Assembly: GCA_013348725.1 (NCBI GenBank)
Contig: CP054689.1
Span: 1,290,501-1,354,500, forward strand
Length of the DNA stretch: 64,000 nt
Direction: 5' to 3'
DNA from: Ectothiorhodospiraceae bacterium 2226
Lineage (GTDB): Bacteria; Pseudomonadota; Gammaproteobacteria; GCA-013348725
Position 1 is the first letter of the stretch, and the number at the start of each line of letters is the position of its first letter. The translations under genes and the position numbers were made by a program. Under the pieces are notes generated by a model. It was not told the origin of the DNA. It saw only the letters and a program-made list of their open reading frames with translations, and did no database searches. Shown one piece after another: positions 29,067-37,094 of the stretch.

Positions 29067-29489
29067 ATGGGCATGCGGTTCAACATCTTGGGCGGGCTGG
29101 TCGTTGTCCTTGCGCTATCGCTGCCGGCGGCGGCCGAGGACGTCCTGGACGCCGGCTACGCCGCCTACCGCGCGGGCGATTACAGCGCGGCACTGGCCGC
29201 CTGGCAGCCGCTGGCCGAACAGGGTCACCGCAAGGCGCAGCTCTACGTCGGCTACATGTATCGTCAGGGCATCGGGGTGAGTGCAGACCCCCGCCAGGCC
29301 GCCCGCTGGTACCGAAAAGCCGCCGAGCAGGGTGTCCCTGAGGCGCAGTACCAGTACGCCCTGATGTTGGAGCTGGGCATCGGCGTCGAGCCCGACTATT
29401 GGGCCGCGGAAGGTTGGTACCAGCAGGCCACCAGCCACGGCTACTGCCCCAGCCAACTCAGCGCGGGGGGCGCGCTCGGCGACCGATAG
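29067..29489 (+). CDS. Sel1-repeat protein, secreted
   Basis: A 140-residue protein with signal peptide (GGLVVVLALSLPAAAE) and two to three Sel1-like repeats (AYRAGDYSAALAAWQPLAEQG, AQLYVGYMYRQGIGVSADPRQAARWYRKAAEQG, AQYQYALMLELGIGVEPDYWAAEGWYQQA). Sel1 repeats bind protein partners in envelope processes; the partner here is unknown. One Cys near the C-terminus. Confidence 0.88.
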   Translation: MGMRFNILGGLVVVLALSLPAAAEDVLDAGYAAYRAGDYSAALAAWQPLAEQGHRKAQLYVGYMYRQGIGVSADPRQAARWYRKAAEQGVPEAQYQYALMLELGIGVEPDYWAAEGWYQQATSHGYCPSQLSAGGALGDR

Positions 29490-29572
29490 GCCCGCGCCCG
29501 TACTTCGACGAACCTTATGTCCGCTACCCTCCTTTCCTGCGCCCGCACGGCGCCCCGGCACGGTTTCCACTG

Positions 29573-30598
29573 ATGCGCTTCCTGCTACTGATCCTCGGCG
29601 GCCTCACGCTCGGCGCCGCCGCCCACCTCGCCCAGGTCTCCGACGAGGGCTGGCTGCCGCTCGGCCCGCAGGCCGAGGGGCATGTGGCCGCGCTCGCGGT
29701 GAACGAACGTGGCCGCCTGTATGCGGGCACGCAGGATGGCGAACTCTATACGCGGACCGACGACAGCTGGCGCGCCACCGCGCGCGAAGCGCGCCTCGTC
29801 GCGCACCCGATCACGGCGCTACTGCCGGGCGAGCCGTTTTTCATCGGCACCACACAAGGCCTCTACACCCTGGACGGCAACCAGGCCGCGCCGGTCGCCG
29901 CGCTGCCGGCCCTGGCGGTCCGCGAGCTGATCCGGGATGGCGCCGGCGGCGTCTTGTTGGCCGAGGTCCAGGGCGATATCTACCATGCCGCCGCAGGCGA
30001 GGCGTGGCGGCGCGTGCCGCGCGCGGGCTTGCCGGATGGCGTACCGGTGTATCGTCTGCTCGTCCACGGCGGGCGCCTGCACGCGGGCACGGTGGGCGCA
30101 GGGGTCTACACGCTCGGCGACGACGAACCCTGGACCCCGCTCGGCACGGGACTGCCCGAGGACACCAAGGTATTTGCGCTATGGCCGCTGACCGAACGCG
30201 GCCTGGTGGCCGGCACCGACGCCGGTGCGTGGCGGCTCGATGAGGGCGGGCAGTGGCGCCGCCTGGGGGTGGGCCTCGATCGGCAACGGGTCCTCGACCT
30301 CACCACCTATCGCGAGGGCAATACCGACGTGTTGCTGGCCGCGTCGGACGAGGCGCTGTGGCGCCTGCCGGTCGACCAGCCGGATGCCTGGTGGCAGGCC
30401 ACCGATACCTTGGTTCCGCTGGCGAAACCGGTGGCGCGGGTCGTGGTGAGCGACGGGGAGCCGTATCTGGCAGCCGGCCCGGTGTACGGCTGGGCCGTCA
30501 GTCGTAGCGATCGCCTCGGCGTCGCCTTGCTCGGCGGCACGGGCATGGTGCTGATCATTCTGGCCCTATGGCTCGGGGGCAGGCAGCGGCGCCGGTGA
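29573..30598 (+). CDS. Doubly membrane-anchored propeller-like protein
   Basis: A 341-residue protein. N-terminal hydrophobic segment at about 2-20 (FLLLILGGLTLGAAA) and C-terminal TM about 316-335 (VALLGGTGMVLIILALWLGG) followed by RQRRR, with a periplasmic middle. The middle has repeated units such as VAALAVNERGRLYAGTQDGELYTRTD, VYRLLVHGGRLHAGTVGAGVYTLGDD and FALWPLTERGLVAGTDAGAWRLDEGGQWRRLG, the pattern of a beta-propeller like those of two-component-regulator propeller or photosynthesis-type repeats. No catalytic motif. ATG at 29573 starts it; earlier in-frame codons have no support. Confidence 0.7.
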   Translation: MRFLLLILGGLTLGAAAHLAQVSDEGWLPLGPQAEGHVAALAVNERGRLYAGTQDGELYTRTDDSWRATAREARLVAHPITALLPGEPFFIGTTQGLYTLDGNQAAPVAALPALAVRELIRDGAGGVLLAEVQGDIYHAAAGEAWRRVPRAGLPDGVPVYRLLVHGGRLHAGTVGAGVYTLGDDEPWTPLGTGLPEDTKVFALWPLTERGLVAGTDAGAWRLDEGGQWRRLGVGLDRQRVLDLTTYREGNTDVLLAASDEALWRLPVDQPDAWWQATDTLVPLAKPVARVVVSDGEPYLAAGPVYGWAVSRSDRLGVALLGGTGMVLIILALWLGGRQRRR

Positions 30599-30630
30599 GG
30601 AGGCGATGGTCGGGTCGCCCCGACACGAAA

Positions 30631-30660
30631 AAGGCGCGGCGCCCTACGGCGCCGCGCCTT
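30631..30660 (-). terminator. Intrinsic terminator of the EF-hand gene
   Basis: A perfect 13-bp stem (30631-30643 with 30648-30660, loop CTAC). On the minus strand it is followed by TTTTT, completing a Rho-independent terminator for the gene ending at 30706. It may also end the propeller gene on the plus strand, where the T-run is only TT. Confidence 0.8.
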
Positions 30661-30705
30661 ACCTCCTAACTAGGGCGCGGTCAAACGCCCGCTGAGGCGT
30701 GGGGC

Positions 30706-31242
30706 TTAAAGACCGCCCTCGGTGCCTTCGGGGGAGGTGGTCTCCTCACCCGGCTGCACCTCGACTCCCTCGGGGGCACCCGGGGCGCCGACGTCACCCT
30801 CGACGCCCGGCGCGCCACCTTCCTGCTCCTCCATGAACTGCGCGAACTCCGCCTCGCTGATCACGCCGGTCTGGTCGCGATCGATCTCATCGAAGCGCTC
30901 GGCGAGTTCGGCATCACCCTCGACCTCTTCGCGCGTCAAATAGCCGGTGCCGGCCGTGTCGAGTTGCTCGAAGCGCTCACGGTGCTCGTCGGAGGCCCAG
31001 GTCGCCACCTCGTCTTCGCGCATGCCGTCCGCGCCCGGAGGCGGGGAGGCCCCGGGCGCCTCGGCCGCTTCGTCGGGACCGGTGCCACCCACGGCGCCGT
31101 AGGCGCCATCCTGCTGAGTGATCGGCGAGTCGCCTTCCACGGCGTCGCCCTGCGCGGCACCCGCGCCGGCATCGGTCGCCATCGAGGCGCCGGTGAACAT
31201 CGACAGGGCCAGAACCAAGGCCGCCTTGTCTTTGATCGCCAT
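30706..31242 (-). CDS. Exported EF-hand protein
   Basis: 178-residue protein with a signal peptide (ALVLALSMFTGASMA) and two EF-hand loops: DTAGTGYLTREE and DRDQTGVISEAE, each with Asp at 1, Gly at 6 and Glu at 12, so calcium binding is likely. The flanks are Gly/Pro/Glu-rich and disordered (about 30-75 and 145-178). GGAGG precedes the start at 31242. The gene has its own terminator. Calcium role unknown; the next genes on this strand encode Asp-rich surface proteins. Confidence 0.83.
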   Translation of the reverse strand: MAIKDKAALVLALSMFTGASMATDAGAGAAQGDAVEGDSPITQQDGAYGAVGGTGPDEAAEAPGASPPPGADGMREDEVATWASDEHRERFEQLDTAGTGYLTREEVEGDAELAERFDEIDRDQTGVISEAEFAQFMEEQEGGAPGVEGDVGAPGAPEGVEVQPGEETTSPEGTEGGL

Positions 31243-31493
31243 AGTTGTTTCCTCCATTCGCTGTAGGTTTCCTTACCTGGCGGGCTGTCGCGGCATGGCC
31301 GCACCCGCTGCGCCGATATGGCTGAGCTAAGCGTAGCAAGCGCTGCGCCAAGCTTCAGGAACGGGGCGATTTCAAGGCGATGGAGGGGGGTGGCATCCCC
31401 GGCCGCGCCGCCGGGCGGCCGCGAAGCGTCGCCGCTGTACGACAGTCAAGCCAATTCGCCGGGCCGAGGCCGGCGCACTTGCCCTTGCGGCGG

Positions 31494-31658
31494 CTAGATG
31501 CCGCCCAACAGGCCGAAGAGTCCGCCCAGCATCAGAAGCACGATCAAGCCGGCGGCGCCGAACAGGATCTGTGCCGCGCGCCGCTGCGTCTTCCACAGCA
31601 TGAGGCCGACGTAGGCCGCAAGAAGGGCGAGACTCAGGCCGATGACCAGCAAACGCAT
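31494..31658 (-). CDS. Small two-TM membrane peptide, 54 aa
   Basis: A short ORF with GGAGA before its ATG (31656-31658). It translates to two hydrophobic helices (LLVIGLSLALLAAYVGLML and ILFGAAGLIVLLMLGGLFG) joined by WKTQRRAAQ, ending GLLGGI. The charge pattern places the loop in the cytoplasm by the positive-inside rule. No family recognised. The antisense strand has no better ORF here. Confidence 0.55.
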   Translation of the reverse strand: MRLLVIGLSLALLAAYVGLMLWKTQRRAAQILFGAAGLIVLLMLGGLFGLLGGI

Positions 31659-31766
31659 ACAGTATCTCCGAGGCCGACCCCGATGAACGGAAGCAACCCT
31701 ACGAATGGATGAGCAAGAGCGCTACGGTACCGAAAAGCGTCGCGCGGCGAAAATCGGTACCGCGAT

Positions 31767-33578
31767 TCAGCGCTGGCCTTGACGCAGACGCCACCCCAGG
31801 ACGGCCAGCGCGCCCAAGATCATCAGGGGGTGTAGCGGATCGGGCGTCCCCGCCCCGCGCAGTGTGCATCCGCCGCCGCCGGCCAGCCGCTGGGCCTCCC
31901 CGGCCTCCTGCGTCTCTTCGCCGTCGGAGCCACCGTCAGAGGGTTCGCGGGGCGCAGGATCGTCGCGCTGCTCGCTCTGGTCGCCCTGGTCGCTGTCGCC
32001 GCCGCGTTCGTCGCGGTCGTCGTCTTTCTTGTCCTCGTCCTTCCTATCCTCGTCCTTCCTATCGTCGTCCTTCTTGTCGTCGTCCTTCTGATCGTCGTCC
32101 TTGTCGTCGCTCATCTCGGGGACGATCAAATAATGGGCGTTCACCACCGGCGAGTCCTCGAAGTTGCCGCGGTCGCGATAGGCCATCGCGCGCAGCAGCG
32201 CGGACTCTTTTAGCGTGATGCGCTTGCCGCTGTCGATTTTCTTGCCGTTGCGCCGCGTCGGCGTGCTGCCATCGAGGGTGTACATAATCTTGGCGTGACT
32301 CGTGTCGGTCGACAGGCGAACCTTCACCTCGCGCTCGTAGGTCCCGGCGGGCGGATCGAACGTCGGCGGGTCGACTTGGCCAGCACTGAGTTCGTAGTCG
32401 GCGCTGGCGATCAGCGAGTCCGCCAGGCCGTCCTGATAAGCCATCGCGCGGATGCTCGCATCGTCATCGAGGACGATCTCCCCGCTGTCCCCCAGGGCGT
32501 CACCGTGCTCCCGACTGGGGTCGCTGCCATCCAGCGTGTAGCGGATGATGGCGCCCTCGGTCGCCGTGGAGATGCTCACCGATTCTCCCTGCACCAAGGG
32601 GCCGTCCGCTTCGATGCGTGGCTTGGCGGCCTGCTCCAGGGTAAGCGCGCTCAGCGACAAGGTGCACGCCGGCGCGTAGTCGGCATCGCTGGCGCAGGCG
32701 GCGGCGGCAAACTCGCCCGCCTCATGGCCGGCAGCGGCGACCAGCAGCAGGCCCTCCAGGGCGTGCCGCGGTGCCAGCAGCTGGAAGCGTCCGACGGCAT
32801 CGGTAACGGCCTCGATGCGCCGACCGTTCAGGATCAGGCCGGCAAACCGCACCTCAGCCTCGTCCAGTGCCTCGCCCGCCTCGCCGAACACGTGACCCGC
32901 GAAAGGCTGAGCCACCCACAGCTGCGCGGGATTGGAAACGCCCTGCAGGCCATCGGCGCTCACAGCCAGGCGCACGCGCGTGTCGTCGGGCACATCGCGG
33001 GTGGCGAGATCGACCTGCAGTTCGCCGGACGGCGGCACGTGGAGCGGCTCTGGCGGCAAAACCACCGCTTCGGTGGGCAGACCCTCGGCATCGAGGACGT
33101 CGAGATGCAGTGTCGCGCCCGGCACGGCGCCCCGTAGCGTCAACCGGACGTTATCGGCACCCGCGAGGACTTCGTCAGGGCTGAGGGTCGCATCCAGGAG
33201 TACCTCCACCGCCAACTCGACACGCCAGCCGAGCGCGACATCGGTCACGGCGACGCGATGCAGGCCGGCGAAGGCGCCGTCGGTCGGCGCGGTGTAGCGC
33301 CAGCCCCCGTCCCGCAGGCGCTCGAGCGTACCGGCCACACCCGCCGCGTTCGGCTCGACATGGGCAAGGTAGGCACCGCTGCCGCCCACCGCCTGGAAAT
33401 CGAGTTGGGCGCCCGCTTGGAGACTCAACTCACTCGGCAGAGGAACACCTTGGCCTGTTTGCAGATGGAGCGTGTCCGCGAGCGCGGCGGTGGTCCACGC
33501 GCCCCACACCAGCACCAGCATCATCTGCCACGCCCACGCAGGCGCGCACCGCCTTAAGCGGCCTTCCTTGTCGCTCAT
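31767..33578 (-). CDS. Secreted chitobiase-C-domain protein with KDDD linker and CTERM-like tail
   Basis: A 603-residue exported protein. N-terminal signal (MMLVLVWGAWTTAALA), then beta-sandwich domains, a carboxypeptidase-regulatory-like segment (GEAGEALDEAEVRFAG) and two CHB_HEX_C-type repeats (RYTLDGSDPSREHG, MYTLDGSTPTRRNG). A linker of about 60 residues built of K/R-D-D/E repeats follows, then AGGGGCTLRGAG, a hydrophobic span and Arg residues, a tripartite tail like MYXO-/JDVT-type CTERM signals that are cut after export and anchor the protein at the surface. Paralogue of the adjacent upstream gene. No catalytic residues seen; probably structural or adhesive. Confidence 0.75.
   Translation of the reverse strand: MSDKEGRLRRCAPAWAWQMMLVLVWGAWTTAALADTLHLQTGQGVPLPSELSLQAGAQLDFQAVGGSGAYLAHVEPNAAGVAGTLERLRDGGWRYTAPTDGAFAGLHRVAVTDVALGWRVELAVEVLLDATLSPDEVLAGADNVRLTLRGAVPGATLHLDVLDAEGLPTEAVVLPPEPLHVPPSGELQVDLATRDVPDDTRVRLAVSADGLQGVSNPAQLWVAQPFAGHVFGEAGEALDEAEVRFAGLILNGRRIEAVTDAVGRFQLLAPRHALEGLLLVAAAGHEAGEFAAAACASDADYAPACTLSLSALTLEQAAKPRIEADGPLVQGESVSISTATEGAIIRYTLDGSDPSREHGDALGDSGEIVLDDDASIRAMAYQDGLADSLIASADYELSAGQVDPPTFDPPAGTYEREVKVRLSTDTSHAKIMYTLDGSTPTRRNGKKIDSGKRITLKESALLRAMAYRDRGNFEDSPVVNAHYLIVPEMSDDKDDDQKDDDKKDDDRKDEDRKDEDKKDDDRDERGGDSDQGDQSEQRDDPAPREPSDGGSDGEETQEAGEAQRLAGGGGCTLRGAGTPDPLHPLMILGALAVLGWRLRQGQR
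31990..32115. repeat. 15-bp tandem repeat coding for K/R-D-D linker
   Basis: Imperfect 15-bp units (plus strand TCCTTCCTATCGTCG variants) encode KDDDK/RKDED pentads in the shorter surface protein. Confidence 0.7.
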
Positions 33579-33644
33579 GAGTCACCCCTGCGCAGCGTCA
33601 CTGCCGCGCGTCGTCCTTGATGTTATCGGCCACCGGGCCGTCGG

Positions 33645-36029
33645 CTAGCAGCGCACACCACGGCGCAAGCGCCATACCGCCAGCAGCATCAGTAGTGGCA
33701 GCAGCGGATCGGGGCGTCCGTCGCCGGCTCCCAGCGCGCAGCCACCACCGCCGCCGATGCGCGGCCCGTCGGCAGTCGGCTCGCCGTCTTCCGGCGGCGC
33801 CTCGCCGTTGCCGTTCCCATTGTCATCGTCGTCGCCCGGCGGCGGAGTATCGCCCCCGTTGTCGTCGTCATCCCCCGGGAGCGGTGGAGGCGTGCCGCCA
33901 TTGTCGTCGTCATCGTCATCGTCGTCGGGAGGCAACGGAGGCAGTCCGCCGTTACCGTTGCCGTCGTCGTCGTCATCGTCGTCGGGAGGCAACGGAGGCG
34001 TGCCGCCGTTGCCGTCATCGTCGCCGGGGGGCGGAGGAGGCGTGCCGCCGTTGCCGTCATCGTCGCCGGGGGGCGGCGGAGGCGTGCCGCCGTTACCGCC
34101 ATTGCCGTCGTCGTTGCCGTTTTCGTCGTCGTTACCGTTTCCGTCGTCGTTACCGTTTCCGTCGTCGGTGCCGTTTCCGTCGTCGTTGCCGTTGCCGTCG
34201 TCGGTGCCGTTTCCGTCGTCGTTGCCGTTGCCGTCGTCGTTGCCGTTACCGTCGTCGTTGCCGTTGCCGTTGCCGTCATCGTTGCCGGTGCCGTCGTCGT
34301 TGCCGTTACCGTCGTCGTTGCCGTTGCCGTCGTCGTTGCCGTTACCGTCGTCGGTGCCGTTGCCGTCGTCGGTGCCGTTGCCGTTGCTGTCATTGCCGCC
34401 GTTGCCGTCATCGCCACCGTTGCTGTAGTCGCCGCCGTTACCGTCGTCGCCGCCGCTGCCGTCATCGCCGCCGTTGCCGTCGTCACCGTCATCCTCGCCA
34501 GGCGTGATGTGGAAACTCGCGCTGACCTCATCGGACAGCTCGTACTCGTCGTCGTCGGCCGCTGCCGCCAGCAACAGCATTGATTCCTCGGAACTGTGCG
34601 CGCCCCGGAAGGCAATGGCGCGTAATAGCACAAACGACTCCGCGACCTCGCGTAACTCGAAGCTCCCACCATTGCTCACCTGAACGCCGTGCGTCGGTGA
34701 GGGCGGCGAGCCGTCCAAGGTGTACGCGATGGTCGCGTTCTTGGTCGGCGTGCGCAGCGTCACGGTCACCGATCCCGCGAAAAGACCGCCGGGGGGGTCG
34801 ATGCTCGGTGCGTGCATCCGGTCCGTCGTAATGTCGAACTCGGCGCTGGCGACTTCGGAGTCGGCCATGCCGTTCAGGTAGGCGATCGCCTTCAGCGTGA
34901 CGCTGTGCTCCAGCGCCACCTCCCCACCGTTCTCCAACACCTCGCCGTGCTCGCGGCTGGGCGCCGTGCCATCCACGGTGTAGCGAATCAGCGCGCCCGG
35001 CGTGGCGCTGCTGATGCGCACACCGCTTGCGTCGGTGCTGAGCGTGCCGCCGTCGGGGTCGAATCCGGGCGTCCGCACCTGCTCGAGTTCCGGCGGCGAA
35101 AGCGTGAAGGTGCATGCAGACGCGTAGCTTGCGTCGCTCGCACATCCGCCTGCCGCGATAGCCTGCGCGGTATAACCGTCGGCCACCGCGCGCAAGTCGG
35201 CGTCGGCGCGCGGGGCCAGCATGCCAAAACGGCCGGCCTCATCCGTGACGGTCTCATAGCCGCGGCCCGCGACGCTCACGTCCAGCATTTCCACCCGGGC
35301 GCCTTCGAGCGCAGCCCCGCCCGTGCCGTACACGACGCCCGCATACTCCTGCGCCGGCAACACGGCGACGATGGGACTCGTCGCCTCGGCAGAGGTCGCG
35401 CGCACCGCCACCCGCACCCGTTGTGTCTCGGACACGCGCGCAGTGCCGATTTCGACGCGCAGCGGGTTGCCGTCGCTCGGCTCACTCGTGACGGGCGGCA
35501 CCGGAGTCGGCAGCGCGAGCGCTTCGCTCGGCAAACCGCGCTCATCCTGCACCGCGAGACTCAGGCTCTCGCCGGCCTGCGCACCACGCACGGTGAGCTG
35601 CACGCTGTCGGGTCCGCCCAGCGCCTCGCTCGCCGACCAGCTCGCCTGCAAGGGGACGCGCACCGTGAAGTCGAACGCGGTTTCGCCATCGCGCACTTCG
35701 ATGCGGTGGGCCCCCGCGAAGGCGCCCGTAGGGGGTACGGTATAGCGGTAGGTGTCCTCGCCCGTCGCCTGCAGGTCACCGAGGACGCCCGCCTCGTTCG
35801 GGTAAGGGGTGAGCGTGGCGGCACCGCTGGCACCCTGCACGCGCAACTCGAGCGTCTGGCCCGGTGCGAGGGTGTAGGGACTTGCCAGCGGAGCGCCGTC
35901 GGGGCTACTCAGGTGCAACTCGGCGGCCACCGCGCCGGCGCTCAGCACGCAGAGGACCAGACCACAGGCGAGGATGCGTCGGCCGACGCACGCGCGAATG
36001 AATGCGAGTCGTGATACGCTCATGCGCAT
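33645..36029 (-). CDS. Secreted chitobiase-C-domain protein with long NGNDDG repeat linker and CTERM-like tail
   Basis: About 794 residues, a longer paralogue of the next gene. Signal peptide (ILACGLVLCVLSAGAVAA), two beta-sandwich domains, a carboxypeptidase-regulatory-like segment and two CHB_HEX_C-type repeats (RYTVDGTAPSREHG, AYTLDGSPPSPTHG). From about residue 510 to 765 the protein is an acidic low-complexity stretch: many NGNDDG hexads, then PPPPPGDDDGNGGT-type units. It ends GGGGGCALGAGDGRPDP, a hydrophobic span and RLRRG. ATG at 36029 has AGGAGG 4 nt upstream; ATG at 36023 is possible. The repeat tract is likely variable in length between strains. Confidence 0.75.
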   Translation of the reverse strand: MRMSVSRLAFIRACVGRRILACGLVLCVLSAGAVAAELHLSSPDGAPLASPYTLAPGQTLELRVQGASGAATLTPYPNEAGVLGDLQATGEDTYRYTVPPTGAFAGAHRIEVRDGETAFDFTVRVPLQASWSASEALGGPDSVQLTVRGAQAGESLSLAVQDERGLPSEALALPTPVPPVTSEPSDGNPLRVEIGTARVSETQRVRVAVRATSAEATSPIVAVLPAQEYAGVVYGTGGAALEGARVEMLDVSVAGRGYETVTDEAGRFGMLAPRADADLRAVADGYTAQAIAAGGCASDASYASACTFTLSPPELEQVRTPGFDPDGGTLSTDASGVRISSATPGALIRYTVDGTAPSREHGEVLENGGEVALEHSVTLKAIAYLNGMADSEVASAEFDITTDRMHAPSIDPPGGLFAGSVTVTLRTPTKNATIAYTLDGSPPSPTHGVQVSNGGSFELREVAESFVLLRAIAFRGAHSSEESMLLLAAAADDDEYELSDEVSASFHITPGEDDGDDGNGGDDGSGGDDGNGGDYSNGGDDGNGGNDSNGNGTDDGNGTDDGNGNDDGNGNDDGNGNDDGTGNDDGNGNGNDDGNGNDDGNGNDDGNGTDDGNGNDDGNGTDDGNGNDDGNGNDDENGNDDGNGGNGGTPPPPPGDDDGNGGTPPPPPGDDDGNGGTPPLPPDDDDDDDGNGNGGLPPLPPDDDDDDDDNGGTPPPLPGDDDDNGGDTPPPGDDDDNGNGNGEAPPEDGEPTADGPRIGGGGGCALGAGDGRPDPLLPLLMLLAVWRLRRGVRC
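33835..34500. repeat. Minisatellite coding for acidic linker
   Basis: Between about 34090 and 34500 the DNA is a tandem array of imperfect 18-bp units (read on the plus strand, CCGTTGCCGTCGTCGTTG variants), each encoding NGNDDG or NGTDDG. From 33835 to 34090 longer units encode PPPPPGDDDGNGG. Such arrays change length by slippage or recombination. Confidence 0.85.
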
Positions 36030-36217
36030 TCCCCCTCCTTGGGCTGGCTCCTTGGGCTGGTCATACGCCACGGCGCATGCACGGGCAAATCGTCAGCTTT
36101 TCCGCAGCTTGCGGACATCGTTCTCGCGAGGCCGGCGCCCCCCACCGGCTGCTTGAGCTATAGTTGACGCCACTGACGAGTGCAAGGAGGCGGGGCCTCG
36201 CGGCCCTCGCAACAATA

Positions 36218-36877
36218 ATGATGGAACGACCTTACCCAGGGGCTCGTCGTGGCGTGCCGGCGCGCGTCGCGGCGTGGTTGATCGTTAGTGCGCTGTCCCT
36301 CACCCTCTGGCCGGCCACCGCCGCCGCCCAGCAATTGTATTGGGGCTTCGGCATGGGCTTCACCCGGCACGACACCAGCGCCGCCGACTGGGACGACGGT
36401 TCCCTGATCGATGGCGGCGTGAGCCGTAGCGACTTCGGTTTCAAGCTGATCGCGAGCTATGAGATGAACCCACGTCTGGCGTGGGAGGCCGCGTTCGTCA
36501 GTCTGGGCGAACACAGCTTCGAAGGAAGGTCGGACGGCGGGGACTTCTGGCTGAGCGGGGACGTGCGCGGCAAGGCCAGCACCTTGGGTGTCTCCGGCTC
36601 GGGCGTGGTGCGCTGGCCCATTGGCGAGCGCAGCTCGGCCTATGCGCGCGGCGGTCTGTTGTACTGGAATACCGACGTCACCATCGACGACGAGCGCGCG
36701 CGCGAGTCGGGCGGCAAGACCGGCGCCAGCCCCTTGGTGGGCGGCGGGCTCGAGTTCGAGCTCGACCGCGCCATGCGCGTGCGCGTCGAATGGGAGCGCT
36801 ACCTGAACATCGAGAAAGGCGTCTTCGGCAAGTACGACGTGGACATGCTGTCGGCCAGTTTTCTGGTCACCTTCTAG
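36218..36877 (+). CDS. Outer-membrane beta-barrel protein
   Basis: About 219 residues. Signal peptide to about residue 40 (VAAWLIVSALSLTLWPATAAAQ), then alternating strands with Gly/aromatic girdle (LYWGFGMGFTRHD, FGFKLIASYEMNPRLAWEAAFVSLGEHSF, AYARGGLLYWNTDVTID) and C-terminal F (MLSASFLVTF), as in OmpA-like or OmpW-like eight-stranded barrels. The frame opens at TTG 36164; ATG at 36218 or 36221 is more likely, though the nearest AGGAGG (36185-36190) is too far to decide the start. Transcription may come from a TATAGT at about 36159. Confidence 0.75.
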   Translation: MMERPYPGARRGVPARVAAWLIVSALSLTLWPATAAAQQLYWGFGMGFTRHDTSAADWDDGSLIDGGVSRSDFGFKLIASYEMNPRLAWEAAFVSLGEHSFEGRSDGGDFWLSGDVRGKASTLGVSGSGVVRWPIGERSSAYARGGLLYWNTDVTIDDERARESGGKTGASPLVGGGLEFELDRAMRVRVEWERYLNIEKGVFGKYDVDMLSASFLVTF

Positions 36878-36947
36878 CGGGGTGGCGGGCGTTGCGCGGG
36901 TTCATGAGCAAGCGCGAATAGTCTGAAAATCTAATACTATCAGCCAC

Positions 36948-36977
36948 TTGGCATTGTGATCCACGTTGACCTATAGT
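36948..36977 (+). promoter_or_regulatory. Sigma-70-like promoter for the SulP gene
   Basis: TTGGCA (36948-36953) and TATAGT (36972-36977) with an 18-bp spacer, in a locally AT-rich stretch, about 118 nt upstream of the SulP start. Confidence 0.5.
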
Positions 36978-37094
36978 CGCCCCTGAGCGGCCTCCCGCCG
37001 CACCGCCGGGCGCTCCTCGGGGCGGACAACAACAACGTGGCGACAGCGAGCGGCGCGCGCCCCGGGGCGAGCGAGCGCGCCGCGAGACCTCAGA

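Noticed and set aside
33835-34500. Possible CRISPR array
   Set aside because: The repeats are imperfect 18-bp tandem units with no spacers and lie in a coding frame.
33617-34507. An Arg/Cys-rich repetitive plus-strand frame
   Set aside because: It is the reverse strand of the NGNDDG-coding minisatellite; no start signals and no sensible protein.
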